From Oribacterium sp. C9 (GTDB lineage: Bacteria; Bacillota; Clostridia; Lachnospirales; Lachnospiraceae), in the NCBI RefSeq assembly GCF_002007235.1, contig NZ_MUHW01000002.1, forward strand, positions 1 through 64,000: 64,000 nucleotides of DNA. Reading direction: 5' to 3'. Positions within the stretch are counted from its first letter, which is position 1. Each line of letters begins with the position of its first letter. Below are positions 55,512 through 64,000 of the stretch, one piece after another. The notes under the pieces were generated by a model. The model was not told the origin of the DNA, did no database searches, and worked only from the letters and a program-made list of their open reading frames with translations. The position numbers and the translations under genes were made by a program.

Positions 55512-56162
55512 TTAACGTTTGGCACTGACAGATATTCCATCTCCATCAGTAAGGATCGCAGTTTCCAGACACTCATTATGCTTGAGTTCAAAAAGATACT
55601 CTCTCATACGTGTATGGATGGTACGATCTCTTCTTTCAACCTGATAACGGCTGTTTGTGATGCTTCCATCCTGAAGTATATTGTCACTGAAAAGCACGGC
55701 TCCACGTGGCATCATCTTCAAAATGTCGGGAAGCCAGTTTATATACTGCCCCTTTGCCGCATCCATAAATATAAAATCAAATTGTCTCCCCGACTCCGCG
55801 AAGCTCTTTATGATCTTTCCCGCGTCATCGTCAATCAAATGTATCCTGTCTTTGTATACACTTCCGGATATGTTCCTTCTGGCTTCACTGACTCTCGGAG
55901 CATAATTCTCAACGGTCGTTATCTCACCGTCCTCAGGCATAACCGATGCCATGGTAAGAGCAGAGTATCCCACTGCCGTTCCTATCTCCAGGATACGTTT
56001 GGGACTAAGCATAGTCACAAAACACTTAAGAAGCGCCGCCGTTTCATCCCTGATTATGGGGACTTCCGCTGCAAGCGCTTCTTTTCTGACCTTATCCAGA
56101 AGCTCACTCCGATCAGGTTCAAGTGAACGTATATAATTCACCAGTCTCTCGTTTGCAATCAA
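55512..56162 (-). CDS. trmR: O-methyltransferase, probable TrmR (tRNA 5-hydroxyuridine methyltransferase)
   Basis: 216 residues, class I SAM-dependent, caffeoyl-CoA O-methyltransferase-like family. Seen: RILEIGTAVGYSALTMA for SAM, IDDDAGKII, FIFMDAAKGQYINW and FSDNILQDG (metal-binding Asp/Asn). In Bacillus, YrrM (TrmR) turns ho5U34 into mo5U34 and is coded next to the U32 genes, the same arrangement as here. The start codon is TTG with AGGAAGTGG before it. Confidence 0.9.
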   Translation of the reverse strand: MIANERLVNYIRSLEPDRSELLDKVRKEALAAEVPIIRDETAALLKCFVTMLSPKRILEIGTAVGYSALTMASVMPEDGEITTVENYAPRVSEARRNISGSVYKDRIHLIDDDAGKIIKSFAESGRQFDFIFMDAAKGQYINWLPDILKMMPRGAVLFSDNILQDGSITNSRYQVERRDRTIHTRMREYLFELKHNECLETAILTDGDGISVSAKR

Positions 56163-56183
56163 AGTTCCACTTCCTATTTTCCA

Positions 56184-56777
56184 TCAATTCTGTGCAGCAC
56201 TGCCGGCAGAAGCATTACCACCTGCGAACTGCTGCTCTGCAGCACTTTCTGCCGCCTGTGACTCGAGGGCTGCATTGGCAGCATCCTGAGCAATCATATT
56301 CTCATCCTCGGTTCCGCCGATCACTTCTATTCCGCCTTCAGTCTCAGGCGCCGCAGTCGTGGCTGCCTCAGCATCAACAAGGTTCTTCTCCATGAGCTCA
56401 CGGTTCTTCTTGCCTTCCTGTGTGAGATACTGAATGATCTCCGAAGCAGTCATGGACTTACTGATACTATAGATGCCCGGAGCATAATCTGCTTCATACA
56501 GCTTCGACTGAACCTGAAAGGCAGTTGTGTTATCTATGAAGCCCCCCTTCAGAAGAGCCTCTGCGATCTCCTCCACAGATTCATCCTCAGTGATGACGAA
56601 CTCCACCTCCGGTGCATTTTCTCCAGCCATGGCATGATCATACAAAAGTCCGTGACCGTAGCTGTATGCCTCTCTGACTCCGTTAGTCAGAGCATATACA
56701 AGAAGCGCTATCACTATAACACGCCATGCAAGTCCGATAAGAAAGCTCGCGACTTTCTCAATAGCATCCTGCCCCAT
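56184..56777 (-). CDS. MltG-like N-terminal domain protein without a catalytic domain
   Basis: 197 residues: one membrane helix (about 12-32), then a LysM-like domain of the MltG/YceG N-terminus (DESVEEIAEALLKGGFIDNT ... YAPGIYSISKSMTASEII), then an Ala/Gln/Glu-rich tail. A real MltG has 340-380 residues and a catalytic Glu in its lytic transglycosylase domain; that part is missing and no remnant is seen. It occupies the place of yrrL (mltG) next to trmR in the conserved order, so it probably descends from it. GGAGGTTTAATCG precedes the ATG and overlaps the rnj stop. Confidence 0.82.
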   Translation of the reverse strand: MGQDAIEKVASFLIGLAWRVIVIALLVYALTNGVREAYSYGHGLLYDHAMAGENAPEVEFVITEDESVEEIAEALLKGGFIDNTTAFQVQSKLYEADYAPGIYSISKSMTASEIIQYLTQEGKKNRELMEKNLVDAEAATTAAPETEGGIEVIGGTEDENMIAQDAANAALESQAAESAAEQQFAGGNASAGSAAQN

Positions 56778-56780
56778 CGA

Positions 56781-58769
56781 TTAAACCTCCATGATGATAG
56801 GAAGAATAACAGGATTTCTCTTTATACGCTTCCAAAGGAAGTCACTGAGAGAATCCTTGATGATATTTTTGATCTTGCCCCAGTCATTTACATGACGAAC
56901 CAGACAGTCATCAACAGCATCCTGAACATGTACTCTTGCTTCTTCCATTAGATCCTCCGACTCACGAACATAAACAAATCCGCGAGAGACGAGATCCGGT
57001 CCTGCAAGAAGATGTCCTGAATATTTTTCAAGTGTCAGAACCACAACAATGATACCATTCTGTGCCAGATTCTGACGGTCTCTGAGAACTATATTTCCAA
57101 CGTCTCCGACACCGAGACCATCTACAAATACTCCGCCGGCCTGAACATGTTCCTTGACCTCAGCCTTGTTCTTTCCGTCCTTAACACTGAGCTCCAGAAC
57201 ATCTCCGTTTTCGATAAGGAGACAATTATCCTTATTAACTCCGACGGACTCACAGATTTTTGCCGCCGCCATACGATGATGGTACTCACCGTGTACAGGA
57301 ATAGCGAACTCCGGCTTCACAAGAGAATACAGAAGCTTCAGATCATCCGCGCAGGCATGTCCCGATACATGGGTATCCTGAAGGATAACCTGTGCATGAA
57401 GCATACAAAGCTCATTTACGACCTTGTCTACAGCCTTCTCATTTCCCGGAATCGGATGTGATGAAAGTACTACTACATCGTTTGGCTTAATGCGCACCTT
57501 ACGATGCATACCGCTGGCCATACGGCTGAGAGCGGCCATGGACTCTCCCTGCGAGCCTGTCGTGATAAGTACTGTCTGCTCATCAGGATAATTCTTAAGC
57601 TGATCTATATCTATAAGTGTTCCCTCGGGAATGTCTATGTAGTTAAGCTCTGATGCCACGGTAATGACATTGACCATGGAACGGCCTTCAACGACCACCT
57701 TACGACCATGCTTTGCAGCTGTGTTTATGATCTGCTGAACACGATCCACATTGGATGCGAAGGTCGCAACGATGATACGATTCATCCTGTGCTCTGCAAA
57801 AATCCTCTCCAGAGTCACACCTACAGAACGCTCCGACATGGTAGATCCAGGCTTCTGTGCATTGGTGGAATCGGACATCATGGCGAGAACACCTGATTTA
57901 CCGAGCTCAGCAAATCGCTGAAGATCGATAGGATCTCCGAAAACAGGAGTATAATCCACCTTGAAGTCACCTGTGTGAACTATGGTTCCGGCAGGTGTAA
58001 ATATGGCAAATGCTGCTGCATCCTGAATGGAATGGTTTGTCTTTATGAACTCCACCTTGATGTCTCCGAAGTCAACGACGCCTCCGAATGGCACTACGTT
58101 CATATCTATAACCTGATCCAGACCGTTTTCCTTGAGCTTGTTCTCAATGAGTGCCATGGTAAGCTTAGTTCCATATACCGGAGCCTTTACCTGCTGAAGA
58201 ACATACGGAAGAGCTCCAATATGATCCTCATGTCCATGGGTGATAACAAAGCCTCTGACCTTACTTATATTGGCTTTCAGATATGTAATATCCGGAATAA
58301 CCAGATCGATACCCAGCATATCCCCTGACGGGAATGCAAGACCGCAGTCAACTATGATGATACAATCATCTGTTTCAAATGCAGTGATATTCATTCCGAT
58401 CTGGTCAAGTCCGCCCAGAGGAATGATCCTTACCTTACCGTTCTTTTTCATGGTTCCATCAGACTTCTGTCTTTTTCTTCTGTTGTTACCGCTTCTGTCA
58501 TCCTTAGCCGGAGCCTGCACAGCTTTTTCAAGAGTCTCCTCCGACTTGACTGTTTTTCTGTTCTGACCGGAAGCTCTCCTTCTCGCAGGCTTTGTAACAG
58601 TCTTTTCGTCTGCACTCACGGCTTCTTCAGATACTGTAACTTCCTTATTTTCTTCCACTGCCTGGCTGTTTTCCGCCGGCTTTCTGCGGGTAGTTCTTCT
58701 CTGCGGTCTGCGGGTACGCTTCTCTCCAGCGGATGAAGCCTCTGCCGTCTCCTTTACTTCCGATTCCAT
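56781..58769 (-). CDS. rnj: Ribonuclease J with an N-terminal extension
   Basis: 662 residues from this start (RNase J is usually about 555). The first 105 or so residues are a charged, low-complexity extension rich in Lys/Arg/Glu (RRPQRRTTRRK). The beta-CASP metallo-beta-lactamase core follows: IIVDCGLAFP, the zinc motif THGHEDHIGAL, SDSTNAQKPG and ISSHPIPGNEK-like VVLSSHPIPGNE; the C-terminal domain is complete. It trims RNA from the 5' end and cuts internally. I prefer the ATG at 58769 (AAAGGA four bases before) over a TTG at 58805 that would overlap the DUF1292 gene. Confidence 0.94.
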   Translation of the reverse strand: MESEVKETAEASSAGEKRTRRPQRRTTRRKPAENSQAVEENKEVTVSEEAVSADEKTVTKPARRRASGQNRKTVKSEETLEKAVQAPAKDDRSGNNRRKRQKSDGTMKKNGKVRIIPLGGLDQIGMNITAFETDDCIIIVDCGLAFPSGDMLGIDLVIPDITYLKANISKVRGFVITHGHEDHIGALPYVLQQVKAPVYGTKLTMALIENKLKENGLDQVIDMNVVPFGGVVDFGDIKVEFIKTNHSIQDAAAFAIFTPAGTIVHTGDFKVDYTPVFGDPIDLQRFAELGKSGVLAMMSDSTNAQKPGSTMSERSVGVTLERIFAEHRMNRIIVATFASNVDRVQQIINTAAKHGRKVVVEGRSMVNVITVASELNYIDIPEGTLIDIDQLKNYPDEQTVLITTGSQGESMAALSRMASGMHRKVRIKPNDVVVLSSHPIPGNEKAVDKVVNELCMLHAQVILQDTHVSGHACADDLKLLYSLVKPEFAIPVHGEYHHRMAAAKICESVGVNKDNCLLIENGDVLELSVKDGKNKAEVKEHVQAGGVFVDGLGVGDVGNIVLRDRQNLAQNGIIVVVLTLEKYSGHLLAGPDLVSRGFVYVRESEDLMEEARVHVQDAVDDCLVRHVNDWGKIKNIIKDSLSDFLWKRIKRNPVILPIIMEV

Positions 58770-58794
58770 AACTTCCTTTATTTCTTTATCTGTA

Positions 58795-59058
58795 TTACTT
58801 CTCAATCGTGATACCTTCTCCTTCCAGGAGTGCTGAGAAAATCTGCATCAATGCTTCCGATTCCTTCTCATCAACAAACTCATAGTCAGCTTCCGCGTCT
58901 TCAGGACCTGATACATCCTTCATGACATAGCATTCTCCGTCTTCACCCTCAGGTGCATCTGTAACAAGAATATAATTAACTCCCTGAACTGTAGTCTCTT
59001 CAAGAATCTCCAGCTCTATATTCCCATCATCTGATTTTAACCGGATAGTATTTTCCAT
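58795..59058 (-). CDS. DUF1292 protein
   Basis: 87 residues, the YrzB family: IRLKSDDGNIELEILEETTVQGVNYILV, then an acidic middle and a hydrophobic repeat at the end. Its place between ruvX and rnj is the conserved one. Function not known. AGAAGAAAA precedes the ATG. Confidence 0.9.
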   Translation of the reverse strand: MENTIRLKSDDGNIELEILEETTVQGVNYILVTDAPEGEDGECYVMKDVSGPEDAEADYEFVDEKESEALMQIFSALLEGEGITIEK

Positions 59059-59097
59059 TTTCTTCTCCTAACTCCAAATAAATTATATAGACAGACC

Positions 59098-59511
59098 TTA
59101 GCCTCTCAAATACTGTTCCAATATCAACTGGGCTGCCACCTGATCGATGACTTTCTTCTGTTCACATCTCTTTACGCCGCTTTCATCGAGTATCTCTGCC
59201 GCCTCCATGGTAGTAAGCCGCTCATCCTCGAATTCTATAGGCACCGATACCCTGAGTTTAAGCTTTTCCGCGAACTCTCTGGTGCACTTCGCCCTTTCCC
59301 CTTCGGTATCATTCATATTAAGAGGAAGTCCCAATATGATCTTTTCAACATCATTATCTTCGACTATCTTCTGAATCTCCTTCAGTGTCTTTCGAAGTGC
59401 AGATTCTCGATCTCTCACGATAGTCTTCAATGGCTGTACAGTGATGCCCATCGGGTCCGTTATGGCAACACCTACAGTTTTTGACCCATAGTCAAGTCCT
59501 AATATTCTCAC
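59098..59511 (-). CDS. ruvX: RuvX/YqgF: RNase H-fold nuclease (putative Holliday junction resolvase)
   Basis: 137 residues. RNase H-like motifs: LGLDYGSKTVGVAITD at the start with the first catalytic Asp, IILGLPLNMND in the middle and DERLTTMEA later. Members process rRNA precursor ends or Holliday junctions. It lies about 65 bases after ireB. Confidence 0.95.
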   Translation of the reverse strand: MRILGLDYGSKTVGVAITDPMGITVQPLKTIVRDRESALRKTLKEIQKIVEDNDVEKIILGLPLNMNDTEGERAKCTREFAEKLKLRVSVPIEFEDERLTTMEAAEILDESGVKRCEQKKVIDQVAAQLILEQYLRG

Positions 59512-59576
59512 CTGATATCTCCAAATACAATAAAAGAGCCTGCCTAAATGGACAGACTCTCAATAAGCTACACAAA

Positions 59577-59840
59577 TTACTTGCTGAGCTTTGCTTCAAC
59601 ATAAGTTCTCATAAGCTCCTCAAGGATCTCATCTCTCTCAACCTTCATGATAAGGCTGCGAGCCCCCTTGTGGCTTGTGATATAAGTAGGGTCACCAGAC
59701 ATAATATAACCCACGATCTGGTTTATAGGATTGTAGCCCTTTTCTGTTAAAGCTTCATAAACCCGGGCCAATACCTCTGTAACATCCAAATCGTAATCCT
59801 GCATCGGTCTGATAATCTGTGTACTGCCTAAATCGTTCAT
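59577..59840 (-). CDS. ireB: IreB family regulatory phosphoprotein
   Basis: 87 residues from the ATG at 59840 ([28 protein letters not shown] before it). The frame runs on to 59906 but without a better site. IreB (YrzL) is phosphorylated by the PASTA kinase IreK at N-terminal threonines; a Thr is visible at position 7. In enterococci it holds back cephalosporin resistance. Conserved position before ruvX. Confidence 0.93.
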   Translation of the reverse strand: MNDLGSTQIIRPMQDYDLDVTEVLARVYEALTEKGYNPINQIVGYIMSGDPTYITSHKGARSLIMKVERDEILEELMRTYVEAKLSK

Positions 59841-59881
59841 ATTGTCACGTCCTTTTAATAACTTAACTAATTTTATAACAT

Positions 59882-61423
59882 TTATATAGGCATTGCAAGT
59901 ACGCATGTCTCACAGAAATCTCTGCCCACTACTCTTATTATTTGTCCGATTTTACTTTCATCCGATCCGCATTCTGTAAACGGTATCAAATACCGCACAT
60001 AACTCCTGTTATAGCCTCGCAAATATTTTACACCCTTTATTTCGACTATCTCCTCAGGGATTATCTCCTCCTGTGCTCCGATATACCTCTTTCTGAATTC
60101 CTGCGACTTAAGCCCATCAAGCTTTATGAGTCTTTCAGACCTCTCGGACTTTATCTTGTCCGGAACCTGCTCCTTCATCCTGTCAGCCACTGTCCCCTGA
60201 CGTCTGCTGTACTTGAAGACATGAAGCTCATAGAATCCTATCTCATCGATAAACTTATATGATTCCTCAAAATCCTCAGAAGTCTCTCCAGGGAATCCCA
60301 CTATTACATCAGTGGTCACAGCAGCATTTTTCCACGCCTTTCTGATAATGGAAACCGATCTTCGGAAGTCCTCCGTCGTATAGTGCCTGTTCATCTGTTT
60401 AAGAGTCCTGTCACAGCCGCTCTGAAGCGAAAGATGGAAATGCGGGCACAGTTCGGGAATTTTTTTAAGCTCATCCACAAAGGCTTCAGTTATTATACGC
60501 GGTTCAAGACTTCCGAGTCTCACTCTCTCCACTCCCGGAACAGCCGCCACACTTCTTATAAGCTCAAGTAAATGTTCAGACGGAATGTCATGATCCATGG
60601 CATATTCATAATTACTGTCATCAAAATCAAGTCCGTAGGAAGAGAGATGTATGCCTGTGAGAACCATCTCATGATATCCGCGCTCCGCAAAATCCTGTAC
60701 CTCTTTCACTGTGCTCTCCACAGATCTCGATCTTATCCGTCCACGTACCAGAGGGATAATGCAGTAAGAGCAGAACTGGTTGCATCCATCCTGTACCTTG
60801 AGAAATACCCGACCTTCATCCTCTATCTCGCCGGTCCTCAGTTCCTCGTAATGTCTTTCCTTAGATATATCATTAACATAGCTGGATACTCTGCTCTTGA
60901 AATTTCTCCCATTTATATCAGCTGAACTTCCTGTCCATCTGGATTTTGGAAGCTTTACCTGCTTTTCTGCAAATGTCTCTGTATAGTCTTCTGCGCATTC
61001 ATTATCATTTTCTTCAGCGACGTGGCCATGCTCAGTAACCCCAGCGGTCTCTTTAATTCCATGGTTGAAATAATACTCTTCCAGTACCGGTATAAGCCTG
61101 CTTTTCTCATTGTTTCCAATGAGAATATCCACAGCATTATCCTCCTTCAGCTCCTCTGCTCTTGCCTGAACATAGCATCCTACGGCAATGACTACAGCCT
61201 CAGGGTTCATGGCATGAGCCTTATGTATCATCTGTCTCGATTTTCTGTCAGCGATATTTGTCACAGAGCAGGTATTGACGATATAAATATCCGCCTTATC
61301 TGTATCCCATGACACTATCTCCGCTCCTGCTTCTCTGAGCTCAGCCACCATGGCTTCCGCTTCGTACGAATTAACCTTGCAGCCCAAGTTATGCATGGCC
61401 ACTCTCTTATTTTTCAAATCCAT
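59882..61423 (-). CDS. mtaB: MtaB: tRNA (N6-L-threonylcarbamoyladenosine(37)-C2)-methylthiotransferase
   Basis: 513 residues. N-terminal UPF0004 domain with three cysteines (NLGCKVN, NTCSVT, VGCYVQ), radical SAM motif CNQFCSYC near 215, and a C-terminal TRAM domain. It makes ms2t6A37 from t6A37. It is about 60 residues longer than Bacillus YqeV because of an insertion around 115-185 between the first and second domains, which is rich in charged residues. First gene of the mtaB-to-mltG run. Confidence 0.93.
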   Translation of the reverse strand: MDLKNKRVAMHNLGCKVNSYEAEAMVAELREAGAEIVSWDTDKADIYIVNTCSVTNIADRKSRQMIHKAHAMNPEAVVIAVGCYVQARAEELKEDNAVDILIGNNEKSRLIPVLEEYYFNHGIKETAGVTEHGHVAEENDNECAEDYTETFAEKQVKLPKSRWTGSSADINGRNFKSRVSSYVNDISKERHYEELRTGEIEDEGRVFLKVQDGCNQFCSYCIIPLVRGRIRSRSVESTVKEVQDFAERGYHEMVLTGIHLSSYGLDFDDSNYEYAMDHDIPSEHLLELIRSVAAVPGVERVRLGSLEPRIITEAFVDELKKIPELCPHFHLSLQSGCDRTLKQMNRHYTTEDFRRSVSIIRKAWKNAAVTTDVIVGFPGETSEDFEESYKFIDEIGFYELHVFKYSRRQGTVADRMKEQVPDKIKSERSERLIKLDGLKSQEFRKRYIGAQEEIIPEEIVEIKGVKYLRGYNRSYVRYLIPFTECGSDESKIGQIIRVVGRDFCETCVLAMPI

Positions 61424-61508
61424 CTATCTCTTTTTAATCACCTTCAAAAAAATATGAAAAATCTTTCCAAATTACGTTTCTTTTCCTTAGGAAACCTTTT
61501 ACATTCTA

Positions 61509-61538
61509 TTGACTTTTGAAGTTCCTTGTTGCTAGAAT
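61509..61538 (+). promoter_or_regulatory. Promoter of the HPr-like gene
   Basis: TTGACT (61509-61514), an 18-base spacer, TAGAAT (61533-61538). The leader is about 60 bases. Confidence 0.6.
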
Positions 61539-61605
61539 TATTGTACAGTAAGTGTGTAATTACTTATTTAAAAAATAAATATTATATCTTAAGGAGGATT
61601 TCATC

Positions 61606-61848
61606 GTGAAAACCGTTCGTATCTCACTTAATTCTATCGATAAAGTAAAATCATTCGTTAATGAGCTTGTAAAGTTCCCGGACGTTGATTTCGACCTTGT
61701 TTCAGGCCGTTATGTAATCGATGCAAAGTCCATCATGGGTATCTTCTCATTGGATCTTTCAAAGCCTATCGATCTTAACATCCACGCTGATGCCAATCGT
61801 ATGGATGAGATCCTTTCAGCTCTGACACCTTACATCATTTCAGAGTAA
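61606..61848 (+). CDS. HPr-like protein without the phosphocarrier histidine (Crh-like)
   Basis: 80 residues, HPr fold. The regulatory serine motif KSIMGIFSL (Ser-46 in Bacillus HPr) is kept. The active-site block IHARPA is replaced by SIDKVKS, with Asp or Lys at the place of His-15, so it cannot carry phosphate for sugar uptake. Bacillus Crh is the known case of such a protein: it is phosphorylated at Ser-46 and acts as CcpA partner. The start is GTG, with AAGGAGGATTTCATC before it. Own promoter and terminator. Confidence 0.9.
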   Translation: MKTVRISLNSIDKVKSFVNELVKFPDVDFDLVSGRYVIDAKSIMGIFSLDLSKPIDLNIHADANRMDEILSALTPYIISE

Positions 61849-61887
61849 TCCATATCGTAGCATTGTAACGATGAATTAACAAGTGTC

Positions 61888-61920
61888 AAATGAGTGCGTG
61901 ATTCTGCGCACTCATTTTTT
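61888..61920 (+). terminator. Terminator of the HPr-like gene
   Basis: AAATGAGTGCG pairs with CGCACTCATTT and is followed by TTT; it lies about 40 bases after the stop. Confidence 0.85.
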
Positions 61921-61950
61921 ACGCAATAAGGCACAGGAAAAAGGAGTTCT

Positions 61951-63150
61951 ATGCAATACCAAAGCTTTCTTATCAAGTATGCTGAGATCGGTACAAAGGG
62001 AAAGAACCGTTATGTGTTCGAGGATGCCCTTGTCCATGATATCCGCAAAAAACTTGAGCGCGCGGATGGCGATTTCAAAGTATATCGTGAGCGCGGACGT
62101 ATCTATGTAACTGTAAAATCAGAGACCTACGACTATGACGAGACCGTAGATGCTCTCCAGCATGTTTTCGGAATCGTTTCTATCTGTCCGATGATCCAGA
62201 TGGAGTCAACTCACGAATACAGTGAGCTTTCCGCGAAGGTTCTCGAATATTTCTCTTCTGTTTACGGTGACCGTAAGCTTACCTTCAAGGTTACCACCAG
62301 ACGTGCAGACAAAGAGTTCCCGATGCAGTCAAACGAGGTGGATGCAGAACTCGGACATGACATCCTCGAGAAGTTCCCTAACACTTCCGTTGATGTTCAT
62401 AAGCCTGAAGTGACTGTCCATGTGGAGATCCGCCAGTTTATAAACATCTATTCAGAAATCATCCCAGGTGTAGGCGGCATGCCTCTCGGAACCAACGGCA
62501 AGGCCATGCTTCTTCTTTCCGGCGGCATAGACAGCCCTGTTGCCGGCTACATGATAGCCCGCAGAGGTGCCATCATTGAAGCCACATATTTCCACGCTCC
62601 GCCATACACTTCAGAGCGCGCAAAGCAGAAGGTAGTTGATCTCGCCAATGAAGTCGCCCTCTACTCAGGTGCTATCGCTCTTCACGTCGTTAACTTTACA
62701 GATATACAGCTTAAGATCTACGAGAAGTGCCCTCATGAAGAGCTCACCATCATCATGCGTCGATACATGATGCGTATCGCAGAAGCCATTGCAGAGAAGC
62801 GCGGCTGTATAGCGCTTATCACCGGAGAATCCATCGGTCAGGTCGCAAGCCAGACCATGCAGTCTCTTGTTTGTACCAACGAGGTCTGCAATCTCCCTGT
62901 ATACCGTCCTGTGATCGCTTTCGACAAGCAGCAGATCGTCGAGGTATCTCAGAAGATCGGAACCTATGAGACTTCCATCGAGCCTTTCGAGGACTGCTGT
63001 ACCATCTTCGTCGCGAAGCATCCTGTAACAAAGCCTCTTCCTGAGAAGATCAGAAAGTCCGAGGAGATCGTATTTGACGAGATGCTTCCACTTGTTGAGA
63101 AGGCCGTAAATGAAGCAGAGCTTATCTGGTGTGACGGAAGAAAGCACTGA
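61951..63150 (+). CDS. thiI: ThiI: tRNA 4-thiouridine synthetase / thiamine sulfur transfer
   Basis: 399 residues, the short form without a rhodanese domain that is usual in Gram-positives. A ferredoxin-like and THUMP part (1-165, with IKYAEIGTKGKNR) precedes the PP-loop ATP pyrophosphatase part with LLSGGIDSPVAGYM near 190. It activates U8 of tRNA and takes sulfur from a cysteine desulfurase. GGAAAAAGGAGTTCT precedes the ATG. Confidence 0.96.
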   Translation: MQYQSFLIKYAEIGTKGKNRYVFEDALVHDIRKKLERADGDFKVYRERGRIYVTVKSETYDYDETVDALQHVFGIVSICPMIQMESTHEYSELSAKVLEYFSSVYGDRKLTFKVTTRRADKEFPMQSNEVDAELGHDILEKFPNTSVDVHKPEVTVHVEIRQFINIYSEIIPGVGGMPLGTNGKAMLLLSGGIDSPVAGYMIARRGAIIEATYFHAPPYTSERAKQKVVDLANEVALYSGAIALHVVNFTDIQLKIYEKCPHEELTIIMRRYMMRIAEAIAEKRGCIALITGESIGQVASQTMQSLVCTNEVCNLPVYRPVIAFDKQQIVEVSQKIGTYETSIEPFEDCCTIFVAKHPVTKPLPEKIRKSEEIVFDEMLPLVEKAVNEAELIWCDGRKH

Positions 63151-63175
63151 TCAGCAAATTAATATTACTTGATAC

Positions 63176-63208
63176 AAAAAATGCAAGGGGAAATACCCTT
63201 GCATTTTC
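63176..63208. terminator. Bidirectional terminator between thiI and prmA
   Basis: AAAATGCAAGGG pairs with CCCTTGCATTTT around GAAATA. A/T runs on both sides; both converging genes end here. Confidence 0.88.
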
Positions 63209-63248
63209 TTTACTGTCTTGATAATCAGAGGACATCCATTTAAAAATC

Positions 63249-64000
63249 TTATTTTTTACGGGCTGTCACATTGACCCACTCGCCCTGATGGTTCACTTCC
63301 AGAACTTCCCATACATCTTCATGTACCTTAAATTCCTCAAGCACTTCCTTCTCACGCTCGTTAAGTATACCTGAAGTAATAAAAAGCCCATCCTTACGAA
63401 GCAGCGGTCCTACTTCTCCTGTGAGAAGCACTATGACAGGCGCAAGAATATTCGCCACTACGAGGTCATACTTTCCGAGGCCCATCTTCGCCTTCACTTC
63501 CTCATCGCCGATAACATTGCCTACAACCATATCAAAGCTTTCCTCAGAAAGCCCGTTAGCCTTCAGATTGTCATGCACTGCCGGAACAGCCTCTTCATCA
63601 AGATCGGTTCCGTAGATATGACCGGCACCGAGCTTAAGAGCTGTGATTCCGAGAATTCCTGATCCGGTTCCGATATCAGCCACCTCCGAACCCTTCTTCA
63701 TGTATTTCTGAAGCTGACGGATGCAAAGCTGTGTAGTTTCATGCATTCCCGTACCGAAGGCAGTTCCCGGATCTATCTCTATGAGAAGCTTGTCCTTGTG
63801 CTCTTCCGGAACCTCCTCCCATGTAGGCTTTATGAGAATATCTCCAACTGTAAACGGATGGAAGAAAGTCTTCCAGTTATTTATCCAGTCCTTATCCTCT
63901 GTCTCCGAGGTCTCGATGCTACCCGAACCCACATTGCAGTAGTTTCTCATGTCAGCGATCATTTCCTCCACCTCTTCAAGAAGCTTCTTAAGCTCCTGAG
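63249..64000 (-). CDS. prmA: PrmA: ribosomal protein L11 methyltransferase, cut by the right edge
   Basis: The C-terminal about 250 residues of PrmA. The SAM-binding core shows IDPGTAFGTGMHETTQL, VADIGTGSGILGI, GTDLDEEAV and VVANILAPVI. It trimethylates L11. The first possible start inside the window is a GTG at 63971, but the frame is open to the window end (reading QELKKLLEE upstream of it), and PrmA normally has about 300-320 residues, so the N-terminus lies beyond 64000. Confidence 0.95.
   Translation of the reverse strand, partial: QELKKLLEEVEEMIADMRNYCNVGSGSIETSETEDKDWINNWKTFFHPFTVGDILIKPTWEEVPEEHKDKLLIEIDPGTAFGTGMHETTQLCIRQLQKYMKKGSEVADIGTGSGILGITALKLGAGHIYGTDLDEEAVPAVHDNLKANGLSEESFDMVVGNVIGDEEVKAKMGLGKYDLVVANILAPVIVLLTGEVGPLLRKDGLFITSGILNEREKEVLEEFKVHEDVWEVLEVNHQGEWVNVTARKK

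Overview
The window comes from a Gram-positive anaerobe of the Firmicutes, most likely a Lachnospiraceae bacterium. The signs are an NfnAB transhydrogenase, pyruvate phosphate dikinase, AddAB, a eukaryote-type GlyS, RNase J and the order mtaB-ireB-ruvX-DUF1292-rnj-mltG-trmR-trhP. Base composition looks moderate (low 40s % GC by eye). There is no prophage, insertion sequence, CRISPR array or tRNA gene. The only classical RNA gene is the 5' end of a 16S rRNA at the left edge, read leftwards, with its leader and a near-consensus promoter.

Layout. 1-9.5 kb: 16S 5' end, a Cache-type chemoreceptor, nfnAB, mgtE, an iron alcohol dehydrogenase and an orphan protein that looks like a degenerate ThyX. 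9.5-17.6 kb: addA-addB and an ECF transporter S component. 17.7-41.8 kb: a large catabolic region for sugar diacids (glucarate and galactarate). 41.9-50 kb: ppdK with a catabolite-control site, a two-component system, glyS, recO and era. 50-61.4 kb: an M16 protease, a DUF218 protein and the conserved trhP/trmR/mltG-like/rnj/DUF1292/ruvX/ireB/mtaB run, all leftward. 61.5-64 kb: a Crh-like HPr, thiI, and prmA running off the right edge.

The aldarate region is the main biological story. Glucarate would be dehydrated by GudD and its paralogue GudX, and galactarate by GarD, giving 5-keto-4-deoxyglucarate. No GarL-type aldolase is present; a DapA-family Schiff-base enzyme sits where one is needed and probably cleaves it to pyruvate and tartronate semialdehyde. 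Two GarR reductases, with similar catalytic halves but very different nucleotide-binding halves, would give glycerate, and a glycerate kinase feeds it into glycolysis. PpdK next door could handle the phosphoenolpyruvate/pyruvate step. Uptake is assigned to two tripartite tricarboxylate (TctABC) transporters with different gene orders. Control is assigned to two LysR proteins, each divergent from a target, and a PrpR-like protein whose AAA+ domain has lost its ATPase and sigma-54 contact motifs. The non-coding DNA around prpR and the two garR genes carries 10-bp phased arrays of a WTTC-type unit, which I regard as the most interesting unexplained signal. Gene functions are inferred from recognisable motifs and recalled family sequences; no database search was run.
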